From Variovorax soli NBRC 106424 (GTDB lineage Bacteria; Pseudomonadota; Gammaproteobacteria; Burkholderiales; Burkholderiaceae_C): 35,797 nucleotides of DNA. Of the stretch, positions 16,845-25,434 are shown piece by piece; position 1 is the first letter of the stretch, and each line of letters begins with the position of its first letter. The translations under genes and the position numbers were made by a program. The notes below the pieces were generated by a model, which saw nothing but the letters and a program-made list of their open reading frames with translations, ran no database searches and was not told the DNA's origin. Location of the stretch: contig NZ_BCUU01000054.1 in assembly GCF_001591385.1 (NCBI RefSeq), forward strand, positions 1 to 35,797, written 5' to 3'.

Positions 16845-19106
16845 ATGACCCGTTTCGACGACATCCAACTGCTTCGCGTCAACTATTTGCGCGGTCCCAA
16901 CATCTGGACCTACCGTCCGGTGCTCGAAGTCTGGCTCGATCTGGGCGCGCTGGAAGACTTCCCCTCCAACAAGATCGACGGCTTCACCGACCGCCTGACG
17001 GGCCTGCTGCCGGCGCTCATCGAGCACCACTGCGGCGTGGGCGAGCGCGGCGGCTTCATCCAGCGCCTGCAGGAAGGCACCTGGGCCGGCCACGTGCTGG
17101 AGCATGTCGTCATCGAGCTGCTCAACCTGGCGGGCATGCCCACCGGCTTCGGCCAGACGCGCAGCACCTCCAAGCACGGCGTTTACCGCATGGTGTTCCG
17201 CGCCCGCGACGAGCAGGTGGCGCGCGAAGCCCTGGCCCAAGGCCACAAGCTGCTGATGGCCGCCATCAACAACACCCCCTTCGGCGCGGCCGACGTGCAG
17301 GCCGCGGTGAGCGCGGTGAAGGCCAAGCTGGACGACTGCTACCTGGGCCCGAGCACCGCCAGCATCGTGGGCGCCGCCACCGACCGCGGCATTCCGCACC
17401 TGCGCCTGAACTCGGGCAACCTGGTGCAGCTGGGCTACGGCGCCACGCAGCAGCGCATCTGGACCGCCGAGACCGATTACACCAGCGCCATTGGCGAATC
17501 CATCGCCAGCGACAAGGAGCTGACCAAGTCGCTGCTGCAAAGCTGCGGCGTGCCGGTGCCCGAAGGCCAGGTGGTCGAAAGCGCGGAAGAAGCCTGGGAA
17601 GCCGCCGAGGACATCGGCCTGCCTGTGGCCGTCAAGCCGTCCGACGCCAACCACGGCCGCGGCGTGTCGCTGGAGCTGAACACCCGCGAGGAAGTCATCG
17701 CCGCCTTCGCAGTGGCCGAGCCCGAGGGCAGCGACGTGATGGTCGAGCGCTTCGTGCGCGGCTCCGAGCACCGCCTGCTGGTGGTGGGCGGCCAGGTGGT
17801 GGCCGCTGCGCGCGGCGAGATCATCACCGTGACCGGCGACGGCCAGCAGACCGTGGCCGAGCTCATCGACAGCCAGCTCAACAGCGACCCGCGCCGCGGC
17901 GCGGAAGAGGAATACCCGCTGGACGTGATCGTGCTGGAAACCGACGCCAAGCTGCAGCTCGAGCTGCAGCGCCAGAAGCTGGACGGCGCCTCGGTGCCGG
18001 CGGCCGGCCGCGTGGTCACCATCCAGCGCAACGGCAACCTGGGCGTGGACTGCACCGATCAGGTCCACCCCGAAGTGGCCCATGCCGCCGTGCTGGCCGC
18101 CCGCGTGGTGGGCCTGGACATTGCCGGCATCGACCTGGTGGCGCAGGACATCTCCAAGCCGCTGCAAGCGCAGGGCGGCGCCATCGTCGAGGTCAACGCC
18201 GGCCCCGGCCTGCTGATGCACCTGAAGCCCGCCATCGGCTCGCCCCGCCCGGTGGGCCGCGCCATCTGCGACCACCTCTTCCCCGACGGCGGCGAAGACA
18301 GCGCCCCCGGCCGCATTCCGGTGGTGGGCGTGGCCGGCTCGCAAGATACCGCGGTGCTGGCGCGCCTGGTGGCCTGGCTGGTCGGCCTGAGCGGCCAGCA
18401 CACGGGCCTGGCCTGCCGCGACGGGCTGTTCCTGGAGCGCCGCCGCGTCGACGCACGCGACAGCGCCAACTGGGCGGCGGGCCACCGCCTGCTGGTCAAC
18501 CGCTCGGTGCAGGCGGTGGTCATCGAGAACGGCGCCCGCACCATCCTGGCCGACGGCCTGCCCTACGACCGCTGCCAGGTGGGCATCGTCACCGACCTCG
18601 ACGGCTACGAGGACCTGGCCGCCTTCGACATCGTCGAAAGCGACCAGATGGTGAAGGTGCTGCGCACGCAGGTGGACGTGGTGCTGCCCGAAGGCACCGC
18701 CGTGCTCAACGCCGCCGATGAGCGCGTGGCGGGCCTGGCACCGCTGTGCGACGGCGACGTCATCCTCTACAGCGCCAATCCACAGGCCCCGGCCCTGGCC
18801 GAACACCAGGCCAAGGGCGGCAAGGCGGTGCTGGTGCGGCAAGACCGCATCGTGCTGGCCAACGGCCCGAGCGAATCCTTCCTGCCCGGCCTGGGCCGCC
18901 TGACCGCCTGGCGCGCCACCCACGCCGGCGTGAGCCTGGAAAGCCTGCTGGCCGCGGTGGCGGCCGCGTGGGCGCTGGGCATTCCGCTCAACCTCATCGG
19001 CGCCGGCGTCGAAGCCTTCGAGGCCGACCTGCAGGCGGCGCTGGCCTCGCTGCAGCTGTCGCAGAGCGTGCCCTTCGTCGATTCGCAATTGCAGCAGCTG
19101 GCCTGA
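16845..19106 (+). CDS. CphA'-type cyanophycin synthetase homologue lacking a functional Mur-ligase half
   Basis: The 753-residue protein aligns by eye with its downstream neighbour CphA through the N-domain (LRGPNIW, 15-21), the GPSTASIV region and the ATP-grasp domain, including VAVKPSDANHGRGV (261-274) and EVNAGPGL (449-456). Where CphA has VTGTNGKTTT, this protein has VVGVAGSQDTA (493-503): the P-loop Lys and Thr are gone. It also ends before the C-terminal Mur-ligase domain. The ATP-grasp half, which in CphA adds aspartate to the chain, looks intact, while the arginine-adding half looks dead. This resembles known CphA' / CphA2-like proteins; some CphA2 enzymes polymerise beta-Asp-Arg dipeptides. 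The ATG at 16845 is chosen because the conserved N-terminus starts here. cphA follows 44 bp later. Confidence 0.88.
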   Translation: MTRFDDIQLLRVNYLRGPNIWTYRPVLEVWLDLGALEDFPSNKIDGFTDRLTGLLPALIEHHCGVGERGGFIQRLQEGTWAGHVLEHVVIELLNLAGMPTGFGQTRSTSKHGVYRMVFRARDEQVAREALAQGHKLLMAAINNTPFGAADVQAAVSAVKAKLDDCYLGPSTASIVGAATDRGIPHLRLNSGNLVQLGYGATQQRIWTAETDYTSAIGESIASDKELTKSLLQSCGVPVPEGQVVESAEEAWEAAEDIGLPVAVKPSDANHGRGVSLELNTREEVIAAFAVAEPEGSDVMVERFVRGSEHRLLVVGGQVVAAARGEIITVTGDGQQTVAELIDSQLNSDPRRGAEEEYPLDVIVLETDAKLQLELQRQKLDGASVPAAGRVVTIQRNGNLGVDCTDQVHPEVAHAAVLAARVVGLDIAGIDLVAQDISKPLQAQGGAIVEVNAGPGLLMHLKPAIGSPRPVGRAICDHLFPDGGEDSAPGRIPVVGVAGSQDTAVLARLVAWLVGLSGQHTGLACRDGLFLERRRVDARDSANWAAGHRLLVNRSVQAVVIENGARTILADGLPYDRCQVGIVTDLDGYEDLAAFDIVESDQMVKVLRTQVDVVLPEGTAVLNAADERVAGLAPLCDGDVILYSANPQAPALAEHQAKGGKAVLVRQDRIVLANGPSESFLPGLGRLTAWRATHAGVSLESLLAAVAAAWALGIPLNLIGAGVEAFEADLQAALASLQLSQSVPFVDSQLQQLA

Positions 19107-19150
19107 GCCCCCGGCCAGACGCCTTCGGACAAGACAACGACAAGACCCCC

Positions 19151-21718
19151 ATGGAAGTCACCCGCATCCGCGCCCTTCGCGGCCCCAACCTCTGGAGCCG
19201 CCACACGGCCATCGAAGCCATCGTGAAATGCGAGGGCGCCGAGAACGTCATCGGCGACCTGCCCGGTTTCGAGCAGCGCCTGCGCGCGCTGTTTCCCACC
19301 ATCGGCGAGCTGCACCCGGTGGTGCTCGGCCAGCCGCTGGCGCTGGCGCATGTGCTCGAAAACGCCGCACTGTCGCTGCAGGCGCATGCCGGCTGCTCGG
19401 TCAACTTCGGCCACACCACCCACACCACCGATGAAGGCGTCTACCAGGTGGTGGTGCAGTACGGCGAAGAGGCCGTGGGCCGGCTGGCCATGAAGCTGGC
19501 GCAGCAGCTCATCGAGGCCGCCCTGGCCGACCAGCCCTTCGATGCCAGCGCCGCCATCGCGCAGCTGCGCGAGCTGGACGAGGACGAGCGCCTGGGCCCG
19601 AGCACCGGCTCCATCGTCGACGCGGCCGTGGCGCGCGGCATTCCGTACCGCCGCCTCACGCGCGGCAGCCTGGTGCAGTTCGGCTGGGGTTCCAAGCAGC
19701 GGCGCATCCAGGCCGCCGAGGTGGATGCGACCTCCGGCGTGGCCGAATCCATCGCGCAGGACAAGGAACTGACCAAGCAGCTGCTCAATGCCGCCGGCGT
19801 GCCGGTGCCGCTGGGCCGTCCGGTCACCGACGTCGAGGACGCCTGGGCCGCTGCGCAGGACATCGGCCTGCCGGTGGTGGTCAAGCCGCAGGACGGCAAC
19901 CAGGGCAAGGGCGTCACTGTCAACATCGGCACGCGCGAGCAGCTGCTGGCCGCCTACGACGCGGCGGCCGAGTACGGCGAGGTCATGGTCGAGAAGTTCC
20001 TGCCCGGCTTCGACTTCCGCCTGCTGGTGGTGGGCGACCGGCTGGTGGCCGCCGCGCGGCGCGATCCGCCGCAGGTGATCGGCGACGGCACGAGCACCGT
20101 GCGCCAGCTGGTCGACACCGTCAACCAGGATCCGCGCCGCGGCGAAGGCCATGCCACCTCGCTCACCAAGATCCGCCTGGACGACATCGCCATCGGCCGC
20201 CTGGAGGCGCAGGGCCTCACGCCGGACAGCGTGCCCGAGCTGGGCCAGCGCGTGGTGCTGCGCAACAACGCCAACCTCTCCACCGGCGGCACCGCCACCG
20301 ACGTGACCGACACGGTGCACCCCGAGATCGCCGCGCGCGCCGTCGACGCCGCGCAGATGGTGGGCCTGCACATCTGCGGCGTGGACATGGTCTGCGAGAA
20401 CGTGCTGGTGCCGCTCGAAGAGCAAAGCGGCGGCGTGGTCGAAGTGAACGCCGCGCCCGGCCTGCGCATGCACATCTCGCCCTCCTTCGGGCGCGGCCGC
20501 GCCGTGGGCGAGGCGGTCATGGACACCCTCTTCGCGCCCGGCGACGACGGCCGCATTCCGGTGGTGGCCGTCACCGGCACCAACGGCAAGACCACCACCG
20601 CACGCCTCATCAACCACCTGCTGGCATCCAGCGGGCTGCGCACGGGCATGACCAACACCGACGGCGTGTACGTGGACGGCCGCCAGACCGACAGCGGCGA
20701 CTGCAGCGGCCCCAAGAGCGCGCGCAACGTGCTGCTGCATCCCGAGGTGGACGCGGCCGTGTTCGAAGTCGCGCGCGGCGGCATCCTGCGCGAGGGCCTG
20801 GGCTTCGACCGCTGCCAGGTGGCGGTGGTCACCAACCTCGGCCAGGGCGACCACCTGGGCCTGAACTACATCACCTCGGTGGAAGAGCTGGCGGTGCTCA
20901 AGCGCGTGATCGTGCGCAACGTGGCACCTGGCGGCTGGGCCGTGCTCAACGCGGCCGACCCCAACGTGGCGGCCATGGCTGCGGGCTGCCCCGGCCACGT
21001 CATCTTCTTCTCGGCGGACCGCAGCCACCCGGTCATGGCCACGCACCGCGCGCAGGGCAAGCGGACGGTGTTCGTCGACCAGGACGCGGTGGTGGCCTCG
21101 GAAGGCTCGTGGCGCGAGCGCGTGCCGCTGCGCGATGTGCCCATCACCCGGGGCGGCACCATCGGCTTCCAGGTCGACAACGTGATGGCGGCGGTGGCCG
21201 CGGCCTGGGGCGTGGGCCTGGACTGGGACACCATCCGCAGCGGCCTGGCCAGCTTCAAGAGCGACACGCACGGCGTGCCGGGGCGCTTCAACGTCATGGA
21301 TTACAGGGGCGCCACGGTGATCGCCGACTACGGCCACAACACCGACGCCATGCGCGCACTCGTGTCGGCCGTGGACACCATGCCGGCCAAGCGCCGCTCG
21401 GTGGTGATCAGCGGCGCGGGCGACCGGCGCGACGAAGACATCCGCGACCAGACCGCCATCCTGGGCAAGGCCTTCGACGACGTCATCCTGTATCAGGATG
21501 CAGCGCAGCGCGGCCGCGCCGACGGCGAAGTGATGGCCCTGCTGCGCCAGGGGCTGCAAGGCGCCACCCGCACCAGCCACATCGACGAGATCCGCGGCGA
21601 ATTCATCGCCATCGACAAGGCCCTGGCGCGCCTGCAGCCGGGCGATCTGTCGCTGATCCTGGTGGACCAGGTGGAAGAGGCGCTGGCGCACTTGCAAAAG
21701 CGGATCGCGGAAGCTTGA
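19151..21718 (+). CDS. cphA: Cyanophycin synthetase
   Basis: CphA makes cyanophycin, a cytoplasmic poly-aspartate chain with arginine side groups used as nitrogen and carbon store, consuming two ATP per unit. The 855-residue protein has the normal three-part layout: N-domain (RALRGPNLWS, 7-16), ATP-grasp domain (VVVKPQDGNQGKGV, 242-255; EVNAAPGLRMHISPS, 431-445) and Mur-ligase-like domain with P-loop VTGTNGKTTT (474-483), ARGGILREGLGFD and the C-terminal DYGHNTDAMRAL. Length is standard. One difference from its neighbour is GNQGKG where CphA' has ANHGRG. The in-frame open region upstream overlaps cphA' and is not used; the ATG at 19151 matches the family start. No cyanophycinase gene is in the window. 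Confidence 0.96.
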   Translation: MEVTRIRALRGPNLWSRHTAIEAIVKCEGAENVIGDLPGFEQRLRALFPTIGELHPVVLGQPLALAHVLENAALSLQAHAGCSVNFGHTTHTTDEGVYQVVVQYGEEAVGRLAMKLAQQLIEAALADQPFDASAAIAQLRELDEDERLGPSTGSIVDAAVARGIPYRRLTRGSLVQFGWGSKQRRIQAAEVDATSGVAESIAQDKELTKQLLNAAGVPVPLGRPVTDVEDAWAAAQDIGLPVVVKPQDGNQGKGVTVNIGTREQLLAAYDAAAEYGEVMVEKFLPGFDFRLLVVGDRLVAAARRDPPQVIGDGTSTVRQLVDTVNQDPRRGEGHATSLTKIRLDDIAIGRLEAQGLTPDSVPELGQRVVLRNNANLSTGGTATDVTDTVHPEIAARAVDAAQMVGLHICGVDMVCENVLVPLEEQSGGVVEVNAAPGLRMHISPSFGRGRAVGEAVMDTLFAPGDDGRIPVVAVTGTNGKTTTARLINHLLASSGLRTGMTNTDGVYVDGRQTDSGDCSGPKSARNVLLHPEVDAAVFEVARGGILREGLGFDRCQVAVVTNLGQGDHLGLNYITSVEELAVLKRVIVRNVAPGGWAVLNAADPNVAAMAAGCPGHVIFFSADRSHPVMATHRAQGKRTVFVDQDAVVASEGSWRERVPLRDVPITRGGTIGFQVDNVMAAVAAAWGVGLDWDTIRSGLASFKSDTHGVPGRFNVMDYRGATVIADYGHNTDAMRALVSAVDTMPAKRRSVVISGAGDRRDEDIRDQTAILGKAFDDVILYQDAAQRGRADGEVMALLRQGLQGATRTSHIDEIRGEFIAIDKALARLQPGDLSLILVDQVEEALAHLQKRIAEA

Positions 21719-21737
21719 GCGCCGGGCATGACTCTGT

Positions 21738-21761
21738 GCATTAAACTGTACAGATTCATGC
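21738..21761 (+). promoter_or_regulatory. Palindromic operator candidate upstream of the antitoxin gene
   Basis: A 24-bp palindrome with 10 of 12 matched pairs is centred on CTGTACAG (21746-21753) and flanked by GCAT and ATGC. It lies 24 bp before the antitoxin ATG, the usual place for an autoregulatory site bound by antitoxin or toxin-antitoxin complex. An AGGAGA ribosome-binding site follows it. Confidence 0.55.
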
Positions 21762-21785
21762 TATCCCACTGAACAGGAGACGGCC

Positions 21786-22121
21786 ATGGGTTTTGCCACC
21801 AGCGATGTCGTGCCGTTCACGCAGGCACGCTCCAACCTTTCGGATCTGGCCGACCAGGCGAAGGCTGGCGCAGAGAAGATCATCACGAAGAATGGCGAGA
21901 GCTATGTGGCGCTGATCGACGCCGACCGGCTCGACTACTACCACCGGCTCGAAAGGGAGCGCATTCATCTGCTGCTGATCGAGGACGCCAGGCGCGGCCT
22001 TGCCGATATCGCGGCCAAGCGGACCTTCGAAGCGGATGCAGCGATTGGTTTGCTGCAAGAGCGGCGCGCAGCCACGGCCAGGAATTCAGTGCGCTCACGG
22101 CCAGCCAAGAAGCGTGGCTGA
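21786..22121 (+). CDS. Phd/YefM-type antitoxin
   Basis: The 111-residue protein begins with a Phd/YefM-like DNA-binding fold (VVPFTQARSNLSDLADQAKAG, 8-28; KIITKNGESYVALIDADRLDYYHRL, about 31-55). It continues in a charged, helical tail (ERERIHLLLIEDARRGLADI) that would wrap and neutralise the toxin, ending in a basic RSRPAKKRG. The arrangement (small antitoxin first, 8-bp overlap with a ParE/RelE-like gene, palindromic operator upstream) supports the call. It should repress its own promoter. Length is somewhat above the family average of about 80-90. Confidence 0.82.
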   Translation: MGFATSDVVPFTQARSNLSDLADQAKAGAEKIITKNGESYVALIDADRLDYYHRLERERIHLLLIEDARRGLADIAAKRTFEADAAIGLLQERRAATARNSVRSRPAKKRG

Positions 22122-22497
22122 AAGAGTTTGCCGCGTCGAGCTGACGGCCAGCTTCATCGAACGCCTGGAATCCATCGAGACATTCCTTGCCGAAGCCGAT
22201 GCACCATTTGCCTATGACGCGTTGCTTGACGAGTTGCGCGCAACCGTCATTCCAAATCTGCGGCATTTCCCACGCATCGGTCGCGCCTATCTGGCGGCGC
22301 CACCGCAATCCGCCGAGGCCCTGGCACAACTCGCAGCCTTGCCGGCCGGTGCTCCGGCTGCACTGCGCGAGTATCTGCACGGGGACTACCTGATCCTCTA
22401 CACAGTTTCGGAAGCCGCCGGCACCGTGTATCTGCTGTCCATCCGGCACCATCGGCAATTGACCTTCGATTTCGCGAAGCTGTGGCCTGGCGGTTGA
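22114..22497 (+). CDS. ParE/RelE-superfamily toxin
   Basis: Starting at the GTG at 22114, which overlaps the antitoxin stop by 8 bp and follows an AAGAAG ribosome-binding site, this gives a 127-residue protein. Features of the ParE/RelE fold are visible: an N-terminal strand and helix (RVELTASFIERLESIETFL), a central helix (LLDELRATVIPNLRHFPRIGRAYL) and C-terminal strands (GDYLILYTVSEAAGTVYLLSIRHHRQLTFDF). Toxins of this fold either poison gyrase (ParE) or cleave ribosome-bound mRNA (RelE); the sequence alone does not decide. It is longer than the usual 90-100 residues. The frame is also open upstream, but that DNA encodes the antitoxin. Confidence 0.78.
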   Translation: MAERVCRVELTASFIERLESIETFLAEADAPFAYDALLDELRATVIPNLRHFPRIGRAYLAAPPQSAEALAQLAALPAGAPAALREYLHGDYLILYTVSEAAGTVYLLSIRHHRQLTFDFAKLWPGG

Positions 22498-22666
22498 CGC
22501 GGATTTCCCCCGCTGACGGCGCAGTCCCACAGGGATCGTTGCCGCTTCGCTGACAAGGATCTTCTTCGCATTTCGCACATGGCAGCGTCCATGCGGCGCC
22601 CAGACTTTGAGAACCGTGCCACGCAGCGCAGCCATGCGTTGCGCCACGTTTCTCAAGGAGTGAGCC

Positions 22667-23257
22667 ATGAATGCCTTCCGTCAAAGCTGCGCAATGGCCA
22701 TGCTGGCCGCCGGCAGCCTCGTCGCCCTGCCTTCCGCCTTCGCGGCCGGCACCAGCGCCAAGGGCGGCACAAGCACCTACCAGACCGAACGTGCGATGTG
22801 CGGCCAGATCCAGCAGGACAAGGCCGCCTGCATTCGCGAGGCGGGTGCCGCGGCCCAGGCTTCGCGCCAGGGCAACCTGACGCATGCCTCGGATGCCACC
22901 TACCGCCAGAACGCCCTGGCACGCTGCCAGGCGCAGCCCGCCGAAGACCGCAAGGCCTGCGAACAGCGCGTGACCGGCGCCGGCAACACCACCATCGAGG
23001 GCAGCGTCCTGGGCGGTGGCGCCATCCGCGAAACGGTCACCCAGGCCCCGGTCTCGACGACGGTGCAGCCCGCAAGCACCATGCCGCCGGCGAGCACCGT
23101 GCCACCGCCGAACACCCTGCCGAGTACGCTGCCGGGCAGCTCGTCCATGCCGCGTTCGACGACGATCCCGCCTGCTGCAGAGCCGATGCCGGCCACACCA
23201 CCGGTGCCCGCCACCGTGCCGCCGCCAAGGGCGCCCGGTCCGTCGACCATCAATTGA
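22667..23257 (+). CDS. Secreted protein of unknown function with Pro/Thr-rich tail
   Basis: I do not recognise a function. The 196-residue product has a clear signal peptide (about 1-26, ending FAA), then a small conserved-looking domain (about 35-115). Its four Cys occur in two C-x7-10-C pairs (ERAMCGQIQQDKAACIREA and ARCQAQPAEDRKACEQRV), so disulfides in the periplasm are likely. GNTTIEGSVLGGGAIRETV leads into a Pro/Thr/Ser-rich low-complexity tail of about 75 residues, possibly spanning the periplasm or cell wall. A good AAGGAG ribosome-binding site precedes the ATG at 22667. Similar proteins are, as I recall, common in related betaproteobacteria without assigned roles. The gap before it (22498-22666) holds no gene. 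Confidence 0.75.
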   Translation: MNAFRQSCAMAMLAAGSLVALPSAFAAGTSAKGGTSTYQTERAMCGQIQQDKAACIREAGAAAQASRQGNLTHASDATYRQNALARCQAQPAEDRKACEQRVTGAGNTTIEGSVLGGGAIRETVTQAPVSTTVQPASTMPPASTVPPPNTLPSTLPGSSSMPRSTTIPPAAEPMPATPPVPATVPPPRAPGPSTIN

Positions 23258-23282
23258 GCAAGTCGCGAATAGCTGGAGGGAC

Positions 23283-23314
23283 GCGCGAGGCGCTGCCATG
23301 CAGCCGCTTCGCGC
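23283..23314. terminator. Bidirectional hairpin between convergent genes
   Basis: GCGCGAGGCGCTGC (23283-23296) pairs with CAGCCGCTTCGCGC (23301-23314) with one mismatch and one bulge. It lies between the stops of the secreted protein and yjfF, so it could end both transcripts. No T-run follows on either strand, so it is not a classic intrinsic terminator. Confidence 0.5.
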
Positions 23315-23329
23315 TCCTCTTCCCGCCCG

Positions 23330-24373
23330 TTAGTGCCGCTCCGCCCGCGCGCCGAGCAAGCGCTGCAGCAGGCAGAACACGAACAGCAGCGCACCCACCA
23401 CGATGCGCGTCCACCAGGAACTCAGCGTGCCGTCGAATGCGATCAGCGTCTGGATGATGCCCAGCATCATCACGCCGAACAGCGTGCCCACGACATAGCC
23501 CACGCCACCGGTCAGCAGCGTGCCGCCGATCACCACGGCGGCGATGGCGTCCAGTTCCAGCCCCAATGCATGCAGGCCGTAGCCCGACAGCATGTAGAAG
23601 GTGAACAGCACGCCCGCGAGCGCGGAGCAGAAGCCCGACAGCGTGTACACGCCAATGATGGTGCCGCGCACGGGCAGGCCCATGAGCACGGCCGACTGCT
23701 CGTTGCCGCCCACCGCGTACACCGCGCGGCCGAACGGTGTCCAGTGCGCCACGTAGACCGCGATGGCCACCACAACCAGCGCAATCAACGCACTGAGCGA
23801 GATGGAAGCATCGCCCCACACCGGCAGGCGCAGTCGGGAGAGGTCCGAATACACCTCGTTGGTGATACTGATCGAGTCGATGCTGATCACGTAGCAAAGG
23901 CCCCGGGCCAGGAACATGCCGGCCAGCGTCACGATGAAGGGCTGCAGCCGGAAGCGCTCGATGAGAAAGCCCATGAAGGCGCCGAACACGGTGCCCATGA
24001 GCAGCACCAGCGGTATCACCTGCAGCGGGCTCCATCCCTGCTTTTCCACCAGCGCGGCCGACACCATGGTCGTGAGCGCGATCACCGACCCCACCGACAG
24101 GTCGATGCCGCCGGAGAGGATGACGAAGGTCATGCCCACCGCCACCACGCAAAGAAAAGCATTGTCGATCAGCAGGTTGAGAAAGACCTGCAGCGAGAAG
24201 AAGCCCGGATACACGACCGAGCCCAGCGTGGCCATGAGCACGAAGAGCGACACGGTCACCGCCAGCGGCAGCATGCGCCCGCGCAGGCGCGGCGGCAGCT
24301 TGCGGCCCTGCCGCCCGGCCGGCGCCTCGCTCTGCGGCGCGGCCTGCGATTTCATCGGCACCACTGCGCTCAT
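23330..24373 (-). CDS. yjfF: Sugar ABC transporter permease YjfF
   Basis: YjfF is the second permease of the YtfQ-YtfR-YtfT-YjfF importer, which in E. coli takes up galactofuranose. The 347-residue protein has about nine hydrophobic segments and the family motif [10 protein letters not shown] (about 88-97), VGGNEQSAVLMGLPV and a C-terminal IGGTLLTGGVGYVVGTLFGVMMLGIIQ. The ATG at 24373 overlaps the ytfT stop (ATGA), which fixes the start; Met7 is an alternative. It is the last gene of the sugar operon and converges on a gene for a secreted protein. Substrate by family is a sugar; context points to arabinose or galactose. Confidence 0.9.
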   Translation of the reverse strand: MSAVVPMKSQAAPQSEAPAGRQGRKLPPRLRGRMLPLAVTVSLFVLMATLGSVVYPGFFSLQVFLNLLIDNAFLCVVAVGMTFVILSGGIDLSVGSVIALTTMVSAALVEKQGWSPLQVIPLVLLMGTVFGAFMGFLIERFRLQPFIVTLAGMFLARGLCYVISIDSISITNEVYSDLSRLRLPVWGDASISLSALIALVVVAIAVYVAHWTPFGRAVYAVGGNEQSAVLMGLPVRGTIIGVYTLSGFCSALAGVLFTFYMLSGYGLHALGLELDAIAAVVIGGTLLTGGVGYVVGTLFGVMMLGIIQTLIAFDGTLSSWWTRIVVGALLFVFCLLQRLLGARAERH

Positions 24374-25434
24374 GACCGCACCTCCCCGCGCACCGGCCGG
24401 AACACCAGGCTGCGCAGCTGCGCACGGAACTCGGCCGACTGCAGCAGCATCACCAGGAACACCACCACCGCCTTCACCACCAGGTTGATCTCGGGCGGCA
24501 CGCCCATGGAATAGATGGCATAGGTCAACGTCTGGATGATGAGCGCGCCGATCACGCTGCCCACCAGGCTGAAGCGTCCGCCGGTGAGGGCTGTGCCGCC
24601 CAGGGTGACGGCCAGGATGGCGTCCAGCTCGAGCAGCAGCCCGGCGTTGTTGCCGTCCGCACTCTTCACATTGGAGCTGATGATGAGCCCCGCCAGTCCG
24701 GCGCAGAAGGCGCAGAACACGTACACGCCCACAATCAGCCTGCGCGCCCGCACGCCGGCCAGGTGCGCCGCCGCCGGATTGATGCCCACCGACTGGATGA
24801 ACAGCCCCAGCGCCGTGCGCGTGACCGCCAGGTACATCAGCACCGCCACGCCGGCCGCGATGAACAGCGCGAAGGGCAGCCCCAGCAGGTACCCGCCGCC
24901 GATGAAGAAATACGGCGCGTAGTAGATGGTGATGATCTGCCCGCCGGTGATCAGCTGCGCGATGCCGCGCCCCGCCACCATCAGGATCAGCGTGGCAATG
25001 ATCGGCTGCATGCCGATGCGCGCCACCAGCAGGCCGTTCCACAAGCCGCAAACGGCCGCCACCGCCAGTGCCGCGGCGATGGCCAGGCTCATGGGAAAGC
25101 GGCTCACCTCCGCCGCCGCGCCGTCCTTCACCACCAGCGAGCCGCCGATCATCGCGGCCGCCAGCGCGGCCGCGATGGCCACCACCGCGCCCACCGAGAT
25201 GTCGATGCCGCGCGTGGCAATCACCAGCGTCATGCCCAGCGCCACCAGCACCAGCGGCGCGGCCCGGTTGAGGATGTCGATCAGGCTGCCGTACAGGTGC
25301 CCGTCGCGCCACTCGATGTGCAGGAAGGTCGGGTTGAAGGCCGCGTTGAGCGCCAGCAGCAGCACGAGCGTGGCCACGGGCCAGGCCAGGCGGTGCTGGA
25401 GCACGGTACGAATGAGGGAGTTCTGCTCGGTCAT
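24370..25434 (-). CDS. ytfT: Sugar ABC transporter permease YtfT
   Basis: This 354-residue inner-membrane permease pairs with YjfF. It shows the ribose/galactose-type permease motif ATRGIDISVGAVVAI (about 73-87), the VGINPAAAHLAGV region facing the ATPase, and the C-terminal LGGTALTGGRFSLVGSVIGALIIQTL. The N-terminus (TEQNSLIRTVLQHRLAWPVATLVLLLALN) resembles YtfT. Its ATG overlaps the ytfR stop (ATGA at 25431-25434) and its own stop overlaps the yjfF ATG, so translation of the three is coupled. Confidence 0.9.
   Translation of the reverse strand: MTEQNSLIRTVLQHRLAWPVATLVLLLALNAAFNPTFLHIEWRDGHLYGSLIDILNRAAPLVLVALGMTLVIATRGIDISVGAVVAIAAALAAAMIGGSLVVKDGAAAEVSRFPMSLAIAAALAVAAVCGLWNGLLVARIGMQPIIATLILMVAGRGIAQLITGGQIITIYYAPYFFIGGGYLLGLPFALFIAAGVAVLMYLAVTRTALGLFIQSVGINPAAAHLAGVRARRLIVGVYVFCAFCAGLAGLIISSNVKSADGNNAGLLLELDAILAVTLGGTALTGGRFSLVGSVIGALIIQTLTYAIYSMGVPPEINLVVKAVVVFLVMLLQSAEFRAQLRSLVFRPVRGEVRS

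Noticed and set aside
16845..19106. cphA' as a pseudogene of cphA
   Set aside because: The frame is intact over 753 codons, with conserved ATP-grasp motifs and ordinary codon use; only the ligase site is degenerate, so it looks like a maintained specialised paralogue.
18767..21697. Very long open frame antisense to cphA (about 976 codons), with similar ones opposite gspD (3286-5661) and cphA' (16743-19088)
   Set aside because: They mirror the codon periodicity of strongly GC-biased genes, give low-complexity His/Gln/Ala/Gly/Val-rich products without known domains, and lie wholly opposite well-identified genes.
21734..21753. CTGT and ACAG elements upstream of the toxin-antitoxin genes as a LexA box
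   Set aside because: The spacing does not fit the CTGT-N8-ACAG consensus; the longer palindrome explains them better.
23283..23314. Classic intrinsic terminator after yjfF
   Set aside because: The hairpin is strong, but neither strand has a T-run after it, so only a general 3'-end role is listed.
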